Part shown: positions 8,685-17,546 of the stretch, piece after piece
Position numbering within the stretch: position 1 is the stretch's first letter
How the letters are laid out: each line of letters opens with the position of its first letter
DNA from: Glaciihabitans sp.
GTDB lineage: Bacteria > Actinomycetota > Actinomycetes > Actinomycetales > Microbacteriaceae
Length of the DNA stretch: 57,742 bases
Direction: 5' to 3'
NCBI GenBank assembly: GCA_025465535.1
Contig: JAODMY010000067.1
Coordinates: 1 to 57,742, forward strand
Position numbers and translations under genes: made by a program
The notes under the pieces: generated by a model
Told to the model about the DNA's origin: nothing
Databases searched by the model: none
What the model saw: the letters and a program-made list of their open reading frames with translations, nothing else

Positions 8685-9734
8685 ATGAACGGTTCGAATG
8701 ACCACCAGCCCGCGAGGCAGCATCAGCGCGAGGAATCCGTGGGGGTTCGCCCGGCGCGGCTCGACATCATCGACCCCCATCATCATCTCTGGGCCGAGGC
8801 CCACGGAGCTGGGAACGGGCTCTATCCGGTCGAGCAGTTTCTCGATGACACGCGATCGCAGCACCTTCTTGGCAGCGTGTTCATCGAGTGCGGCGCCATG
8901 TACCGGGCCGACGGGCCAATCGAATTTCGCCCGATCGGTGAGACCGAGTACGCCGCGGGAGCCGGCATCGCCGTCGACGCGTCAGATGCAACCGCTCGCG
9001 TGTGCGCCGGCATCGTCGCTTCGGCAAGCCTCACCGACCTTGACCATCTCGACGCGCTCCTAGACGCACACGAGCGGGTCGCCGACGGCAGACTTCGAGG
9101 CGTTCGACACACGGGAGCGTGGGATGCGAGTCCCGAGATTCCCAACGGGCGCGTCAACCCTCCGCAGGGCCTCTATCGGGACGACCTGTTCAATCGCGGA
9201 TTCGCACGCCTAGCCGAACGCGGCCTCAGCTTCGACGCGTGGGTCTACCATCCACAGCTCGGCGACGTCGCGGAATTGGCGGCCAGGAACCCCGACACGA
9301 CGATCATCGTGAACCACAGCGGGGGGCCATTGGGCGCAGGGCCGTACGCGGTCGACCGCGCGGCAACTTTCGCTGACTGGCAGCGGGGGATCCGCGCGCT
9401 GGCGCAGCAGCCGAACGTCGTCATCAAGATCGGTGGGCTCGGCATGCGGGTTGGTCCGCTGTCGAGCACCCCCCGATTCGAGAACACCGACGAAGACACC
9501 GACGCTCTGGCTGAGGCGATCCGGCCCTACGTCGATACCTGCATTGACGCGTTCGGCGCAGGTCGCTCCATGTTCGAGAGCAACTTCCCGATGGATCTGC
9601 CCTCATACGGCTACGACACCATCTGGAGCGCATTCGAGTTGCTCGCGCGGGACTACAGCGACGCCGAGCGATCTCTCCTGTTCGCCCAGAACGCGAACCG
9701 GGTCTACAGGCTTGGACTCACCGCGAGCGAGTAG
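8685..9734 (+). CDS. Amidohydrolase family protein (COG3618, sugar-lactonase-like)
   Basis: TIM-barrel metal hydrolase; 349 residues. Metal-binding and catalytic motifs run IIDPHHHLW near the N terminus, YHPQLGD, IVNHSGGP, and ESNFPMD near the C terminus. Characterised members open sugar 1,5- or 1,4-lactones (rhamnono-, fucono- or galactarolactone) or related dicarboxylic lactones. The frame extends to 8616, but ATG 8685 has GAGGGA 9 nt before it. It is transcribed away from the symporter operon, and its 3' end overlaps the 3' end of the IclR gene by 31 bp. Together these suggest that oxidation of a sugar to its lactone is part of the pathway; that is inference. Confidence 0.85.
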   Translation: MNGSNDHQPARQHQREESVGVRPARLDIIDPHHHLWAEAHGAGNGLYPVEQFLDDTRSQHLLGSVFIECGAMYRADGPIEFRPIGETEYAAGAGIAVDASDATARVCAGIVASASLTDLDHLDALLDAHERVADGRLRGVRHTGAWDASPEIPNGRVNPPQGLYRDDLFNRGFARLAERGLSFDAWVYHPQLGDVAELAARNPDTTIIVNHSGGPLGAGPYAVDRAATFADWQRGIRALAQQPNVVIKIGGLGMRVGPLSSTPRFENTDEDTDALAEAIRPYVDTCIDAFGAGRSMFESNFPMDLPSYGYDTIWSAFELLARDYSDAERSLLFAQNANRVYRLGLTASE

Positions 9735-10537
9735 TTGAAGCTCCCGCGGAGCAACACGGAAAGCTGCCGAGTCGCTTCGTCGAGCAACGGCAGGTGACGC
9801 TGGAGTTCCGAGACCGGTCCGCGGGAGATTGGTGCGACGACGGAGACCGCGGCGATGGCGACGCCCTCCGGCCCGAAGACCGGCATCGCGATCGAGCGAA
9901 CACCCTCTTCGTGCTCCTCGTCCGCGAGTGCCCAGCCCTGGGCGCGCACTTTCTCGATCTCTTTTCGAAACAGGCGCCGATCCGTGATCGCGTTCGGCCC
10001 GACAGGGAACAGCGGCAGGCGGCGGAGCAGTCGCTCCCGTTCGGCGGGAGCGCTGAAGGCCACCAGGACCTTGCCGAGCGCCGTGCAGTGCAGCGGCGCG
10101 TGAAGCCCGGGGTGACCGAGGAATTGGAACGAGCGCGTTCCACGGGTCGACTGGATTTGCATCTCCCGGTCGCCGTCGAGCACCGACAGGAGAACGGCGT
10201 CACCGGTGCCGTGCGCAAGGCGCTCCAGCACGGGCGTCGTGATCTCGTGGAAGTCCATCTGGGATGACGCCTGCTGGCTCAGCACAAAAAGGGCGGGGCC
10301 GAGCGAGTAGCGCTTCGTGTTCTCGTCGTAGCGCACGAACCCGTCGGCGGCCAGCGCACGGAGAAGTCGGTACGTCGTGCTCGTCGGGTACTTCGCGCTT
10401 CGCGCGAGTTCGGATAAAGTCACGCCCGGCATGCGCTCTCCGACCATGACGAGCAGACGCAGCGCCTTGCTGACCATGTCGCGCGGCTTTGCGGCGACTT
10501 CGAGCTCGATGACTTCGGATGAGGAAGATTCCGCCAT
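9704..10537 (-). CDS. IclR family transcriptional regulator
   Basis: DNA-binding regulator; 277 residues. An N-terminal winged helix-turn-helix (MVSKALRLLVMVGER, then SELARSAKYPTSTTYRLLRAL) at about residues 21-85 is followed by an IclR effector domain with LHCTALGKVLVAF and GWALADEEHEEGVRSIAMPV. The start at ATG 10537 has GAGGAT just before it. Position next to the lactonase and symporter genes makes it the probable local regulator of this catabolic cluster, with a small acid or sugar metabolite as ligand. Confidence 0.92.
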   Translation of the reverse strand: MAESSSSEVIELEVAAKPRDMVSKALRLLVMVGERMPGVTLSELARSAKYPTSTTYRLLRALAADGFVRYDENTKRYSLGPALFVLSQQASSQMDFHEITTPVLERLAHGTGDAVLLSVLDGDREMQIQSTRGTRSFQFLGHPGLHAPLHCTALGKVLVAFSAPAERERLLRRLPLFPVGPNAITDRRLFRKEIEKVRAQGWALADEEHEEGVRSIAMPVFGPEGVAIAAVSVVAPISRGPVSELQRHLPLLDEATRQLSVLLRGSFNYSLAVSPSL

Positions 10538-10645
10538 CAGATCCTCGCCGAAAGTGCGCTACAACGTGCCATGCGGACGAGTCTAGTTGCCGGTGCCCGC
10601 CGGATCAGGGAGGGAAACTCCCCCGCAGACCGAGTTGTCCAGTGA

Positions 10646-11413
10646 CTACACAACCGACGTCATACCGCCGTCGACGTAGAGAACCTGGCCATTGACGAAA
10701 TTCGCCGCACCGGAGACGAGGAAGCGCAGCGCGCCGACGAGTTCGCCGACCTCGCCCCACCTGCCCGCTGGGGTCCGCTTACGGACCCACGCATCGAATT
10801 CTTGGTCCTCGACGAGGGCTCGGGTGAGCTCCGTCGAGAAGTAGCCCGGAGCGATCGCGTTCACCTGGATGCCCAAAGGGGCGAGGTCGGCGCACATCCC
10901 CTTGGTCAGCATCACGAGGCCGCCCTTGCTCGCCGCGTACGGCGTGATGCCCTGGCGTCCGAGACTGCTCTGCACCGATCCGATGTTGACGATCTTTCCC
11001 CTCCCGTTTTGCACCATCGTCCGCGCCACGCGCTGGCCGACCAGGAAGGCGCTCGTCAGGTTGGTCGCCAGAACCTCGTTCCAGTCCGCCACCGCGAAAT
11101 CCACGAAGGGTGCCCGCCGTTGCACTCCGGCATTGTTGACAAGGATGTCGATCTCGCCGATCTCCACCTCGATCTTCCCGATGCCCTCCAAGACTTCCGC
11201 GGGGGAAGTGACGTCGAACGCCACGGGGAACGCGTCGGCTGCATGGTCGCGCCGGATGTCGGCAGCGGTCTGCTCTGCCCTGGCCAGATCACGGCCGTGC
11301 ACGATGATGCGGCAGCCCGCCTCAGCCAGACCCTCGGCGAGCGCCCTGCCGATTCCACGGCTGGAACCCGTCACGAGCGCCGTGCTGCCTGAGATATCGA
11401 AAATGTCGGTCAT
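10646..11413 (-). CDS. SDR family oxidoreductase (gluconate 5-dehydrogenase-like)
   Basis: NAD(P)-dependent short-chain dehydrogenase; 255 residues. It has the cofactor motif TGSSRGIG at about residue 15, NNAGVQ, the catalytic Ser in NIGSVQSS and the YxxxK pair in PYAASKGG, and ends in YVDGGMTSV. Overall it resembles IdnO/KduD types that oxidise sugar acids. The frame runs upstream to 11536, but MTDIFDISG at 11413 is the natural family start. It probably belongs functionally to the IclR-linked cluster, although it could also be read from the cytochrome b gene 88 bp upstream. Confidence 0.87.
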   Translation of the reverse strand: MTDIFDISGSTALVTGSSRGIGRALAEGLAEAGCRIIVHGRDLARAEQTAADIRRDHAADAFPVAFDVTSPAEVLEGIGKIEVEIGEIDILVNNAGVQRRAPFVDFAVADWNEVLATNLTSAFLVGQRVARTMVQNGRGKIVNIGSVQSSLGRQGITPYAASKGGLVMLTKGMCADLAPLGIQVNAIAPGYFSTELTRALVEDQEFDAWVRKRTPAGRWGEVGELVGALRFLVSGAANFVNGQVLYVDGGMTSVV

Positions 11414-11501
11414 TGTTGTCCCATTTTCCCATCTTCGTAGGATCGCGCGGGCTCGCAGATCCGTGCCCGTCCTCCATGGCGCGGACGACGCTATCAGATG
11501 A

Positions 11502-12434
11502 CTAGCGGCGAACGGTTCCGGACAGGGATGCCACACGGGCCAGGAAGGCTGGCCGCGCGATGATCCATCCGACGATCATGACGACGAGGGAGGCCGCAAA
11601 GATCCAGAAGCCGATCCAGCTCTGGTCGTCCCGGCCGGCGTACATGTGGTTGAGGTTGCGCAGGGCTCCGGTCGCGAGCACGAGGGTGACGTGCACGATC
11701 GTGAACGCGACGAACCAGATCATGACGCCGGTGTGGATGACGCGAGCGACCCGCAACGGAAACACCCGATCGAAGGCCCGCAGTCGAAGGGCGAGGCCGG
11801 GAGCCAGGCGCACGCCGGTCAGGATCGCGAGCGGCGCGGCAAGAAATACGGTGACGAAGTAGCTGAGCAGTTGCAACGCGTTGTAGTTGGACCAGCCGTC
11901 GGTCGTCGGCCAGACCAGCGAGGCGTACTGGATGCCGACCGAGACGGCGTTCGGGAAGACGTCCCAGTGGATCGGCACGATTCGGATCCACTGCCCGGTC
12001 ACGAAGATCAGGACATAGAAGATGGCCCCGTTGAGGATCCAGAGCGCGTCGATGCTCAGGTGGAACCAGAGGTAGATGCCGATGCGAATGGGCGGATTCT
12101 TCGTGCGGATGCGCCCGCGGTTGTTGCGAATCCAGAACGTGGGCGGGCGCGTGGCCGAACGCAGCTGCCACCCGGTGCGGAAGATGAAGAGCAGGAAGAA
12201 CGCCGCAAGGAAGTGCTGCCAGGCGACCCAGGCCGGAAAGCCGACCGGGGTGCTCGCTGGCAGAGCCGATTGGCCGGGATATGTCGTCATGAACGACTGC
12301 ACGGCGGGCAAATCCCGCAGCCAGCGCGCCGCGAGAACGACGGCGAGCAGAAGCACGATCGCGAGAGGAATGACCCAGACGAGCTTGAACCACGGACCGC
12401 GAACGCTCTTCTGCGGGCCGCTCACGATGTCCAT
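11502..12434 (-). CDS. Cytochrome b/b6-domain (cytochrome b561-like) membrane protein
   Basis: Integral membrane di-haem electron carrier; 310 residues with about six hydrophobic helices. Candidate haem ligands are His in VAWQHFLAAFF, His in LWFHLSIDAL and the pair in VARVIHTGVMIWFVAFTIVHV. Proteins of this type usually pass electrons to or from a periplasmic molybdopterin oxidoreductase or similar partner, but none is encoded nearby, so it appears orphaned here. The start at ATG 12434 has no strong ribosome site. The 147 bp upstream show no recognised element. Confidence 0.75.
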   Translation of the reverse strand: MDIVSGPQKSVRGPWFKLVWVIPLAIVLLLAVVLAARWLRDLPAVQSFMTTYPGQSALPASTPVGFPAWVAWQHFLAAFFLLFIFRTGWQLRSATRPPTFWIRNNRGRIRTKNPPIRIGIYLWFHLSIDALWILNGAIFYVLIFVTGQWIRIVPIHWDVFPNAVSVGIQYASLVWPTTDGWSNYNALQLLSYFVTVFLAAPLAILTGVRLAPGLALRLRAFDRVFPLRVARVIHTGVMIWFVAFTIVHVTLVLATGALRNLNHMYAGRDDQSWIGFWIFAASLVVMIVGWIIARPAFLARVASLSGTVRR

Positions 12435-12581
12435 GCTGTGAGGATTCTATCGAGCCCCGCCGATGGCACCCGAAACGAGCGAGTTCGCGGCGTGCTTCAC
12501 CATTGATTGGTTAATGAAGTTCCCGCTGTAACTCTCGTCCGGTCGGATGCGGGACGCGGTGCTGCCCCACCACGCAGCCGG

Positions 12582-14069
12582 CTAGTCGACCAACACTCCC
12601 GCGAGGTCGTCGGCCTCGGCATCCGGATGCTCGAGCTCGTCGGCCTGCGCATCGGCGAGCGCCCGCTCGGCGTTCAGGTCGAGCCCCCGAGTGAAGAGCC
12701 AGTAGAGGACTCCGGCAACCGGGAGTCCAATGAACAACGAAATATCGACGCCGCCCATGGCCTTCGAGATGAAGCCCTCGTAGAACCCGGCAACATCGAA
12801 GAACGGCGTCATGCAGATGAAGCCGACCAGGTACGCGGTGATCCCCTGCCAGCCCCAGCGGCGGTAGATCCCGCGCGGCTTGAAGATCTCCGCGATTGCG
12901 TAGTGACCCTTTCGAACAATGAAGTAGTCAGTCAGGTTGACTGCAGTCCACGGAATGAAGAAGTACAACACCAGGAATAGGAAGCCCGCAAAGAACTCCT
13001 CGAAACTTCCCGCTATGACAATGGCAAGCACTCCGGAGATGGCCGCGGTGATCACGACCGTGATGATGCGGATCGTCAGCGTCGGTCGAACCTTTTTGAA
13101 GCTGTCAATCGATGAGATGAGGGTCAGGGATCCGCCGTACATGTTCAGCACGATGACCGCTACAAGCCCGAGCGCGAACACGAGAAGCGCGATCGTGCCG
13201 AAACCCGGGAACAGGTCGTTCGACACGGTCTCGATGGCCGAGACCGGATCGCCCGCGTTGAAGCCCTTGACCGCAGCGGCAAGGTAGGCGCCAAGGAACA
13301 TGATCCACGCTCCACCGATCGCGCTGCCCCAGAACGTCCAGCGGAAAGTTCGGCTGGTCGGTGTCGTTGCGGGGAGATAGCGCGAGTAGTCGGAAACGTA
13401 GATGGCCCAGGAGATCTGGTAGCCGGCGACGACACCGAGCTGGGCAAAGAACGCGAGCGGCGAAAAGTGGGTGAGGTCGAAGGCCCCGGCCGGCAGCTGC
13501 AGGTGCACGAGCGCCGAAATGCTCAGCAGCGCCATGACCGCGACGGTCAGGTAGACGAGGTACCGCTCCATCCGGTGAATGAGGTCGTAACCGAAGAGCG
13601 CAATCACGGCGCCGACCACCGTGATCACAATTGCCCAGAACGGGCTGAAGGTCGCCGGCGTCTTCACCGCCTGAGACACCGCCGATCCCGCCAGAACGGT
13701 GTTGAACACGTTGAAGCCCGCATACTGCAGGAACGCGAACAGCCACACGAGGAGTGCACCGATGTAGCCGAACTGCGGTCGCGACTGCACCATCTGTGGG
13801 ATACCGAGCTTCGGCCCCTGGGACGAGTGCGCCGCCATGAAAATGGTGCCAATGACGAGTCCGATCAGGATGGCGATGATCGACCAGATCAAATTGCCAC
13901 CGAGGGCGAAGCTCGTGACGCCGACCGCGAGCGTCGCGATCTGCGCGTTGCTCATGAACCACAGCGGCCCAATGTGCCAGACCTTGCCATGCCTCTCGCT
14001 CTTCGGAACGTAGTCGATCGAACGAACTTCGAGCCCACGCGCTTTGGCCTCGGTCTTCATTTCAGTCAC
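12582..14069 (-). CDS. NCS1 family nucleobase/cytosine/allantoin-type permease
   Basis: Twelve-helix importer for nitrogenous bases or hydantoin-like compounds; 495 residues from the chosen start. Family features are the N-terminal HIGPLWFMSNAQ, the repeated Gly-rich helices, PQFGYIGALLVWLFAFLQYAGFN and PWTAVNLTDYFIVRKGHY near the C terminus. The frame opens at ATG 14075, but AGGAG directly abuts that codon. The GTG at 14069 is 6 nt beyond AGGAG and is therefore the better start. It follows the nitrilase gene by 19 nt in the same operon, suggesting uptake of the nitrogen compound the hydrolase cleaves. Confidence 0.88.
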   Translation of the reverse strand: MTEMKTEAKARGLEVRSIDYVPKSERHGKVWHIGPLWFMSNAQIATLAVGVTSFALGGNLIWSIIAILIGLVIGTIFMAAHSSQGPKLGIPQMVQSRPQFGYIGALLVWLFAFLQYAGFNVFNTVLAGSAVSQAVKTPATFSPFWAIVITVVGAVIALFGYDLIHRMERYLVYLTVAVMALLSISALVHLQLPAGAFDLTHFSPLAFFAQLGVVAGYQISWAIYVSDYSRYLPATTPTSRTFRWTFWGSAIGGAWIMFLGAYLAAAVKGFNAGDPVSAIETVSNDLFPGFGTIALLVFALGLVAVIVLNMYGGSLTLISSIDSFKKVRPTLTIRIITVVITAAISGVLAIVIAGSFEEFFAGFLFLVLYFFIPWTAVNLTDYFIVRKGHYAIAEIFKPRGIYRRWGWQGITAYLVGFICMTPFFDVAGFYEGFISKAMGGVDISLFIGLPVAGVLYWLFTRGLDLNAERALADAQADELEHPDAEADDLAGVLVD

Positions 14070-14088
14070 AAACATCTCCTTCGGTGCT

Positions 14089-14925
14089 CTATCTGGGGTC
14101 GGTCAGGGCTCCGTACAACTCGGGTCGGCGATCGCCGAACATGTTGACGAGGTCAGTCAGGCTTTTGTCGCGGGAGAGAGTGAGATCGAGATCCGCGGAT
14201 ACGATGCCCGCCTCATCCACGTTGGCTACGACCCAGCCATGCTCGTTGATCACACAGCTGGCTTCATTCCAGTCCTGGCCCCGTTCTGTGCCCGCGCGGT
14301 CACAGCACGCGATGCCGATGTGGTTGCTGTATGCCGCCGCCATCGCAGCGGTGACCTCCATGTAGCGCTCGCCCTCCGGGCGATTTCCGCGCGGCCAGTT
14401 GGTCGGGACGACGATGAGTTCGGCCCCGCGCAGCGCGAGACTTCGCGGCATCTCCGGAAACTCCAGGTCGAAGCAGATCGCGATCCCGAGCTTGCCAAGT
14501 GGCGTGTCAACGACAGGGGGAACAACAGATCCCGGGGTGAAGAAGTTCTTCTCCTTGTCCCAGAGATGGATCTTGCGGTACACGGCGAGGACGCCCGTTC
14601 CGTCGACGACCGCGGCGCTGTTGTAGACGAGGTCGTCGTCTCCGAGCTCGGTGAACCCGCCGACCACGACTCCGCTTCGCCCGTCGGCACCGGCGTTCCG
14701 AATCGCGGCGGACCAGCCCGCGAAGACCGGGTGCCCTGGCGTGATCGCGACGGATTGCGCTTCCTCCGGCGTCTCGAACATGTAGCCGGAGGTCGCAAGC
14801 TCCGGGAGGACCACGAGCTCGGCCCCGGCCGCAACGGATTCGCGGATGGCATCCGTCGTCATTCGCACATTGGCGCCCAGGTCGGCGATGGCCGGCGCGA
14901 GCTGGCGGCAGACGATGCGGGTCAC
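14089..14925 (-). CDS. Carbon-nitrogen hydrolase (nitrilase superfamily)
   Basis: Amidase or carbamoylase-type enzyme; 278 residues. The Glu-Lys-Cys triad is visible: VLPELATSGYMF, AVYRKIHLWDKEK and IAICFDLEFPEMPR. The second conserved Glu region is in the NRPEGERYMEV stretch. It is the first gene of a two-gene operon with an NCS1 permease. It is transcribed divergently from a MetX-like alpha/beta hydrolase across 139 bp. Substrate could be an N-carbamoyl amino acid, an amide or a ureide; sequence alone does not decide. A nitrogen-salvage role is inferred from the permease. Confidence 0.9.
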   Translation of the reverse strand: MTRIVCRQLAPAIADLGANVRMTTDAIRESVAAGAELVVLPELATSGYMFETPEEAQSVAITPGHPVFAGWSAAIRNAGADGRSGVVVGGFTELGDDDLVYNSAAVVDGTGVLAVYRKIHLWDKEKNFFTPGSVVPPVVDTPLGKLGIAICFDLEFPEMPRSLALRGAELIVVPTNWPRGNRPEGERYMEVTAAMAAAYSNHIGIACCDRAGTERGQDWNEASCVINEHGWVVANVDEAGIVSADLDLTLSRDKSLTDLVNMFGDRRPELYGALTDPR

Positions 14926-15064
14926 GTGATCCCTCCGGTGAGCCCCAATGGCGTCCGATCAGTGTGGCAGTTCCCACCGACGTCGTCCAGCTTTCTGGAG
15001 TCAACATGCGGCATCGGTAAAATGTCACGCTGGGACGCCCGTGCGACCCCGAAGGGTGCATCAG

Positions 15065-16138
15065 ATGAGTAGTGGTTCGACGGCAGTTGATTCGACAGGA
15101 GCACGGAACGCAGAATTCGTTGTTCGGCGTTTCACCACCGAGTCTGGAGCGCAGCTCGACGAGGCACGCGTGGCCTACTCGACCGCCGGGCGCCTGAATG
15201 CGGCGGGCGACAACGCCGTGTTGCTTCCGTCACACTTCATGGCGAACGCCGATGACTCGAGCTGGATGATCGGTCCGGGCCTCGCACTCGATCCGGAGAA
15301 GTATTTCATCGTCTCGACGGAGCTGTTCGGCAACGGCCGGTCCTCGTCGCCCAGCACGACCGCCGCGCCGCTCGACGGACCCCGCTTTCCCCTGGTGAGC
15401 ATCCGCGACAACGTCGAGATCGTCCACCGCCTGCTGACCGAGGAGCTCGGGATTACCCACCTGCGGGCGGTCGTCGGGTTCTCGATGGGGGCCATGCAGG
15501 CGTTCCAGTGGAGCGTCAGCCATCCGGACTTCGTGGATCGCATCGTCCCGATCTGCGGAAACGCGAAGAGTTACGACCATGGAACCCTCAGGCTGGAGGG
15601 CCTCATCACGGTCCTCACGCTCGACCCCGTCTTCGCCGCCGGCGACTACACCGAGCAGCCAGAGGCGGGTCTTTCGGCGTTCGGGATGGTGTGGGGACCC
15701 TGGCTCTACTCGCAGGAGTGGTGGCGGGAGAAGCTCTGGCTCGAGCGCGATCCGGAGTCGACCTACGAGAGCGTGGTCGAGGGATTCCGCTCCGACTTCT
15801 TCCCGCCGGGGACCGACGCAAACGACGTCATTGTCCAGTGCCGCACCTGGCAACGGCACGACGTCGGAACGACCGCTGGATTCGATGGCGACACCCGCGC
15901 TGCGCTTCGCTCGATCACGGCCGAGGTGCTCTACCTGCCCTCGGAGACCGACCTCTACTTTCCGGTCGGCGACGCGCGGCACGAGGCGATCGACATCCCG
16001 AACGTCACGCTGCTGCCGATCCCGTCGCTGTGGGGACACCCGGCGGGCGCCGGATCAAGTCCGGTGGATGCCGAGTTCGTCCACCGGGCGATCTCGCGAT
16101 TCCTCGCGGGTGAGCCGGTCGAACCCGTAGGCGTCTAG
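15065..16138 (+). CDS. Alpha/beta-fold hydrolase related to homoserine O-acetyltransferase (MetX)
   Basis: 357 residues. The nucleophile elbow is VGFSMGAMQAFQW (about residues 141-153), followed by the Asp in LPSETDLYFPVGDAR and the His in LWGHPAGAG. This layout, with GPGLALDPEKYFIV and NGRSSSPS near the N terminus, is that of MetX-like proteins. Many of these in catabolic clusters are amide or ester hydrolases rather than acetyltransferases. Start chosen at ATG 15065 (GAAGGG upstream) instead of the long extension to 14948. Divergent from the nitrilase/permease pair, it may act on the same imported compound; this is inference. Confidence 0.8.
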   Translation: MSSGSTAVDSTGARNAEFVVRRFTTESGAQLDEARVAYSTAGRLNAAGDNAVLLPSHFMANADDSSWMIGPGLALDPEKYFIVSTELFGNGRSSSPSTTAAPLDGPRFPLVSIRDNVEIVHRLLTEELGITHLRAVVGFSMGAMQAFQWSVSHPDFVDRIVPICGNAKSYDHGTLRLEGLITVLTLDPVFAAGDYTEQPEAGLSAFGMVWGPWLYSQEWWREKLWLERDPESTYESVVEGFRSDFFPPGTDANDVIVQCRTWQRHDVGTTAGFDGDTRAALRSITAEVLYLPSETDLYFPVGDARHEAIDIPNVTLLPIPSLWGHPAGAGSSPVDAEFVHRAISRFLAGEPVEPVGV

Positions 16139-16177
16139 CGCGACGAGCCCAATCGGCATCGCCTAACCGCGGCTGGG

Positions 16178-16861
16178 CTACCAGGCGCTGGGCGGAGCCT
16201 TGACGATCGGGACGGGCGCTTCCGACCAGTGGGCGCCATTAGCGTAGTGACTGCTCGACCACGGTGATGCCCAGATCGCCTGGGCGATGGCCTGTGGCGA
16301 TGCGGAGGCCGCGAGTCCTGCCGCAATGGGAGCGAAGAGTGGACGGTGCAGGTTGACCGCGACCATCTTCGCCGCCATCACGAGGCTCGGGTAGCTGCCG
16401 GTCCCGCCGCCGCCGCCCGATCCGAGACCGTTGTTCAGTGGATTGTTGCGGTTCCACCAGTTGGGCGGACCATTCTCCTGGCGCATCCAGCGCACGATGA
16501 CCGTGACGTTACCCGTCGTGATCGGCCAATTGCCGTCGAGGAGAATGAGCTTCGCCCAGTCGTAATTGGTGGCGCTCACCGACAGCGTCTGGATCCCGGG
16601 CGACGCGTCGTATTTGTCGCGCGTCACAGCGACGTCCGAAACGTCGGCCGAGACGCTGAGGCCCTGCGCGCGCGCCGACTCGTGGGCGCGCTGATTGGCC
16701 ATCGCACCGGGTGGCGCGGGCGGCGCAACTGCGGCGATCACGGCGAGCGAGAAGGCCGCGGCAGCCGCACTGACGACGACCCACTTCTTGACGCCGTGCA
16801 GCATCCGGGAGGGCTCGCGCCGCGGGCGCTGGGGAGTGTCGAAACGAGAAGAATGGGTCAT
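16178..16861 (-). CDS. Secreted or membrane-anchored protein with a lysozyme-like C-terminal region
   Basis: 227 residues. A basic N terminus (FDTPQRPRREPSR) leads into one hydrophobic segment at about 26-46, then a Pro/Ala linker. The C-terminal half has VRWMRQENGPPNWW, RNNPLNNGLG, SYPSLVMAAKMVA and AIAQAIWASPWSSSHYANG. This W-x-x-E-x-G, NNPL, YPS, SPW order is seen in phage and actinobacterial glucosaminidase or lysozyme-like proteins of unknown detailed activity. The Glu in RQENG would be the candidate acid. The start is uncertain; ATG 16861 is preceded by the perfect palindrome GGCTTCGAAGCC (16864-16875) rather than a ribosome site. Convergent with the MetX-like gene. Confidence 0.55.
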   Translation of the reverse strand: MTHSSRFDTPQRPRREPSRMLHGVKKWVVVSAAAAAFSLAVIAAVAPPAPPGAMANQRAHESARAQGLSVSADVSDVAVTRDKYDASPGIQTLSVSATNYDWAKLILLDGNWPITTGNVTVIVRWMRQENGPPNWWNRNNPLNNGLGSGGGGGTGSYPSLVMAAKMVAVNLHRPLFAPIAAGLAASASPQAIAQAIWASPWSSSHYANGAHWSEAPVPIVKAPPSAW

Positions 16862-16959
16862 AAGGCTTCGAAGCCGGAACGGGCGGAAGATTCGAGATTC
16901 CCGGGCCGGCCTGCAGACAAGGGTAACAGGAGTGCCCCTCCGAGCCCCAGACCAGTGGG

Positions 16960-16988
16960 TGATCAGCTCAGTAGCTGATCAGCTCAGT
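16960..16988. repeat. 13-bp direct repeat with embedded palindromes
   Basis: TGATCAGCTCAGT occurs at 16960-16972 and again at 16976-16988. The junction makes the 12-bp palindrome AGCTGATCAGCT at 16974-16985. It straddles the stop codon of the universal stress protein gene and may act as a weak terminator or be a small duplication. Confidence 0.6.
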
Positions 16989-17511
16989 GGATGATCAGGA
17001 CCGGACAGTGCGCGTGCTCAGCGCACTTGGCGCTGACCGATCCGAGGAGAACACCGGCGATTCCGCCGTGTCCGCGACTGCCGACTATGAGCATTTCGGC
17101 TCCGCGGCTCTGCTCGATCAGGATCTCGTCGGCGTTTCCCTCGAAGGTCACCTCGGTAAACCACTGCGGTACCTTCGCCCCGAACACCGACTTCGCGGCG
17201 CCGGTCAGGATCGACCTCGCGTCGTCTTCCGGCGAGTACTCGACCGCGGTGAGCGCCCCGTAGTCGGCGGGCGTGCGCCAGGTCGCGATTGCCTCGACCG
17301 AGGCGTTGAGGGCGTCAGCGAGACGGATCCCCCGGCGCAACGCCGTAACCGATGCCTCCGAACCATCCACCCCGACGACGATTCGTCGAAAACGTCCGAC
17401 GGGCTCGACCAGTTCGACCTGGTCGTCGCCGAGTGTTTCGTACCGTGCCCCGTGGGGGTCGGTGACGAAGTGGGTGGGAACCGCGGGGACCTGTGCGCTC
17501 ATCTGTTTCAT
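16984..17511 (-). CDS. Universal stress protein (UspA domain)
   Basis: Single-domain USP of 175 residues with an unusual N-terminal extension of about 40 residues before the core (RRIVVGVDGSEAS). The ATP-binding motif G-x2-G-x9-G-S/T is intact: GSRGHGGIAGVLLGSVS, near the C terminus, followed by CPVLIIH. ATP-binding USPs of mycobacteria are prominent DosR-regulon members. Here the gene lies directly downstream of a DosR-type response regulator gene, with a DosR-like box in the gap. A role in stress or oxygen-limited persistence is inferred from this context. Confidence 0.92.
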   Translation of the reverse strand: MKQMSAQVPAVPTHFVTDPHGARYETLGDDQVELVEPVGRFRRIVVGVDGSEASVTALRRGIRLADALNASVEAIATWRTPADYGALTAVEYSPEDDARSILTGAAKSVFGAKVPQWFTEVTFEGNADEILIEQSRGAEMLIVGSRGHGGIAGVLLGSVSAKCAEHAHCPVLIIH

Positions 17512-17546
17512 GGGACAAGTCCACTCCGACGGCCCCAGCCGAACAA

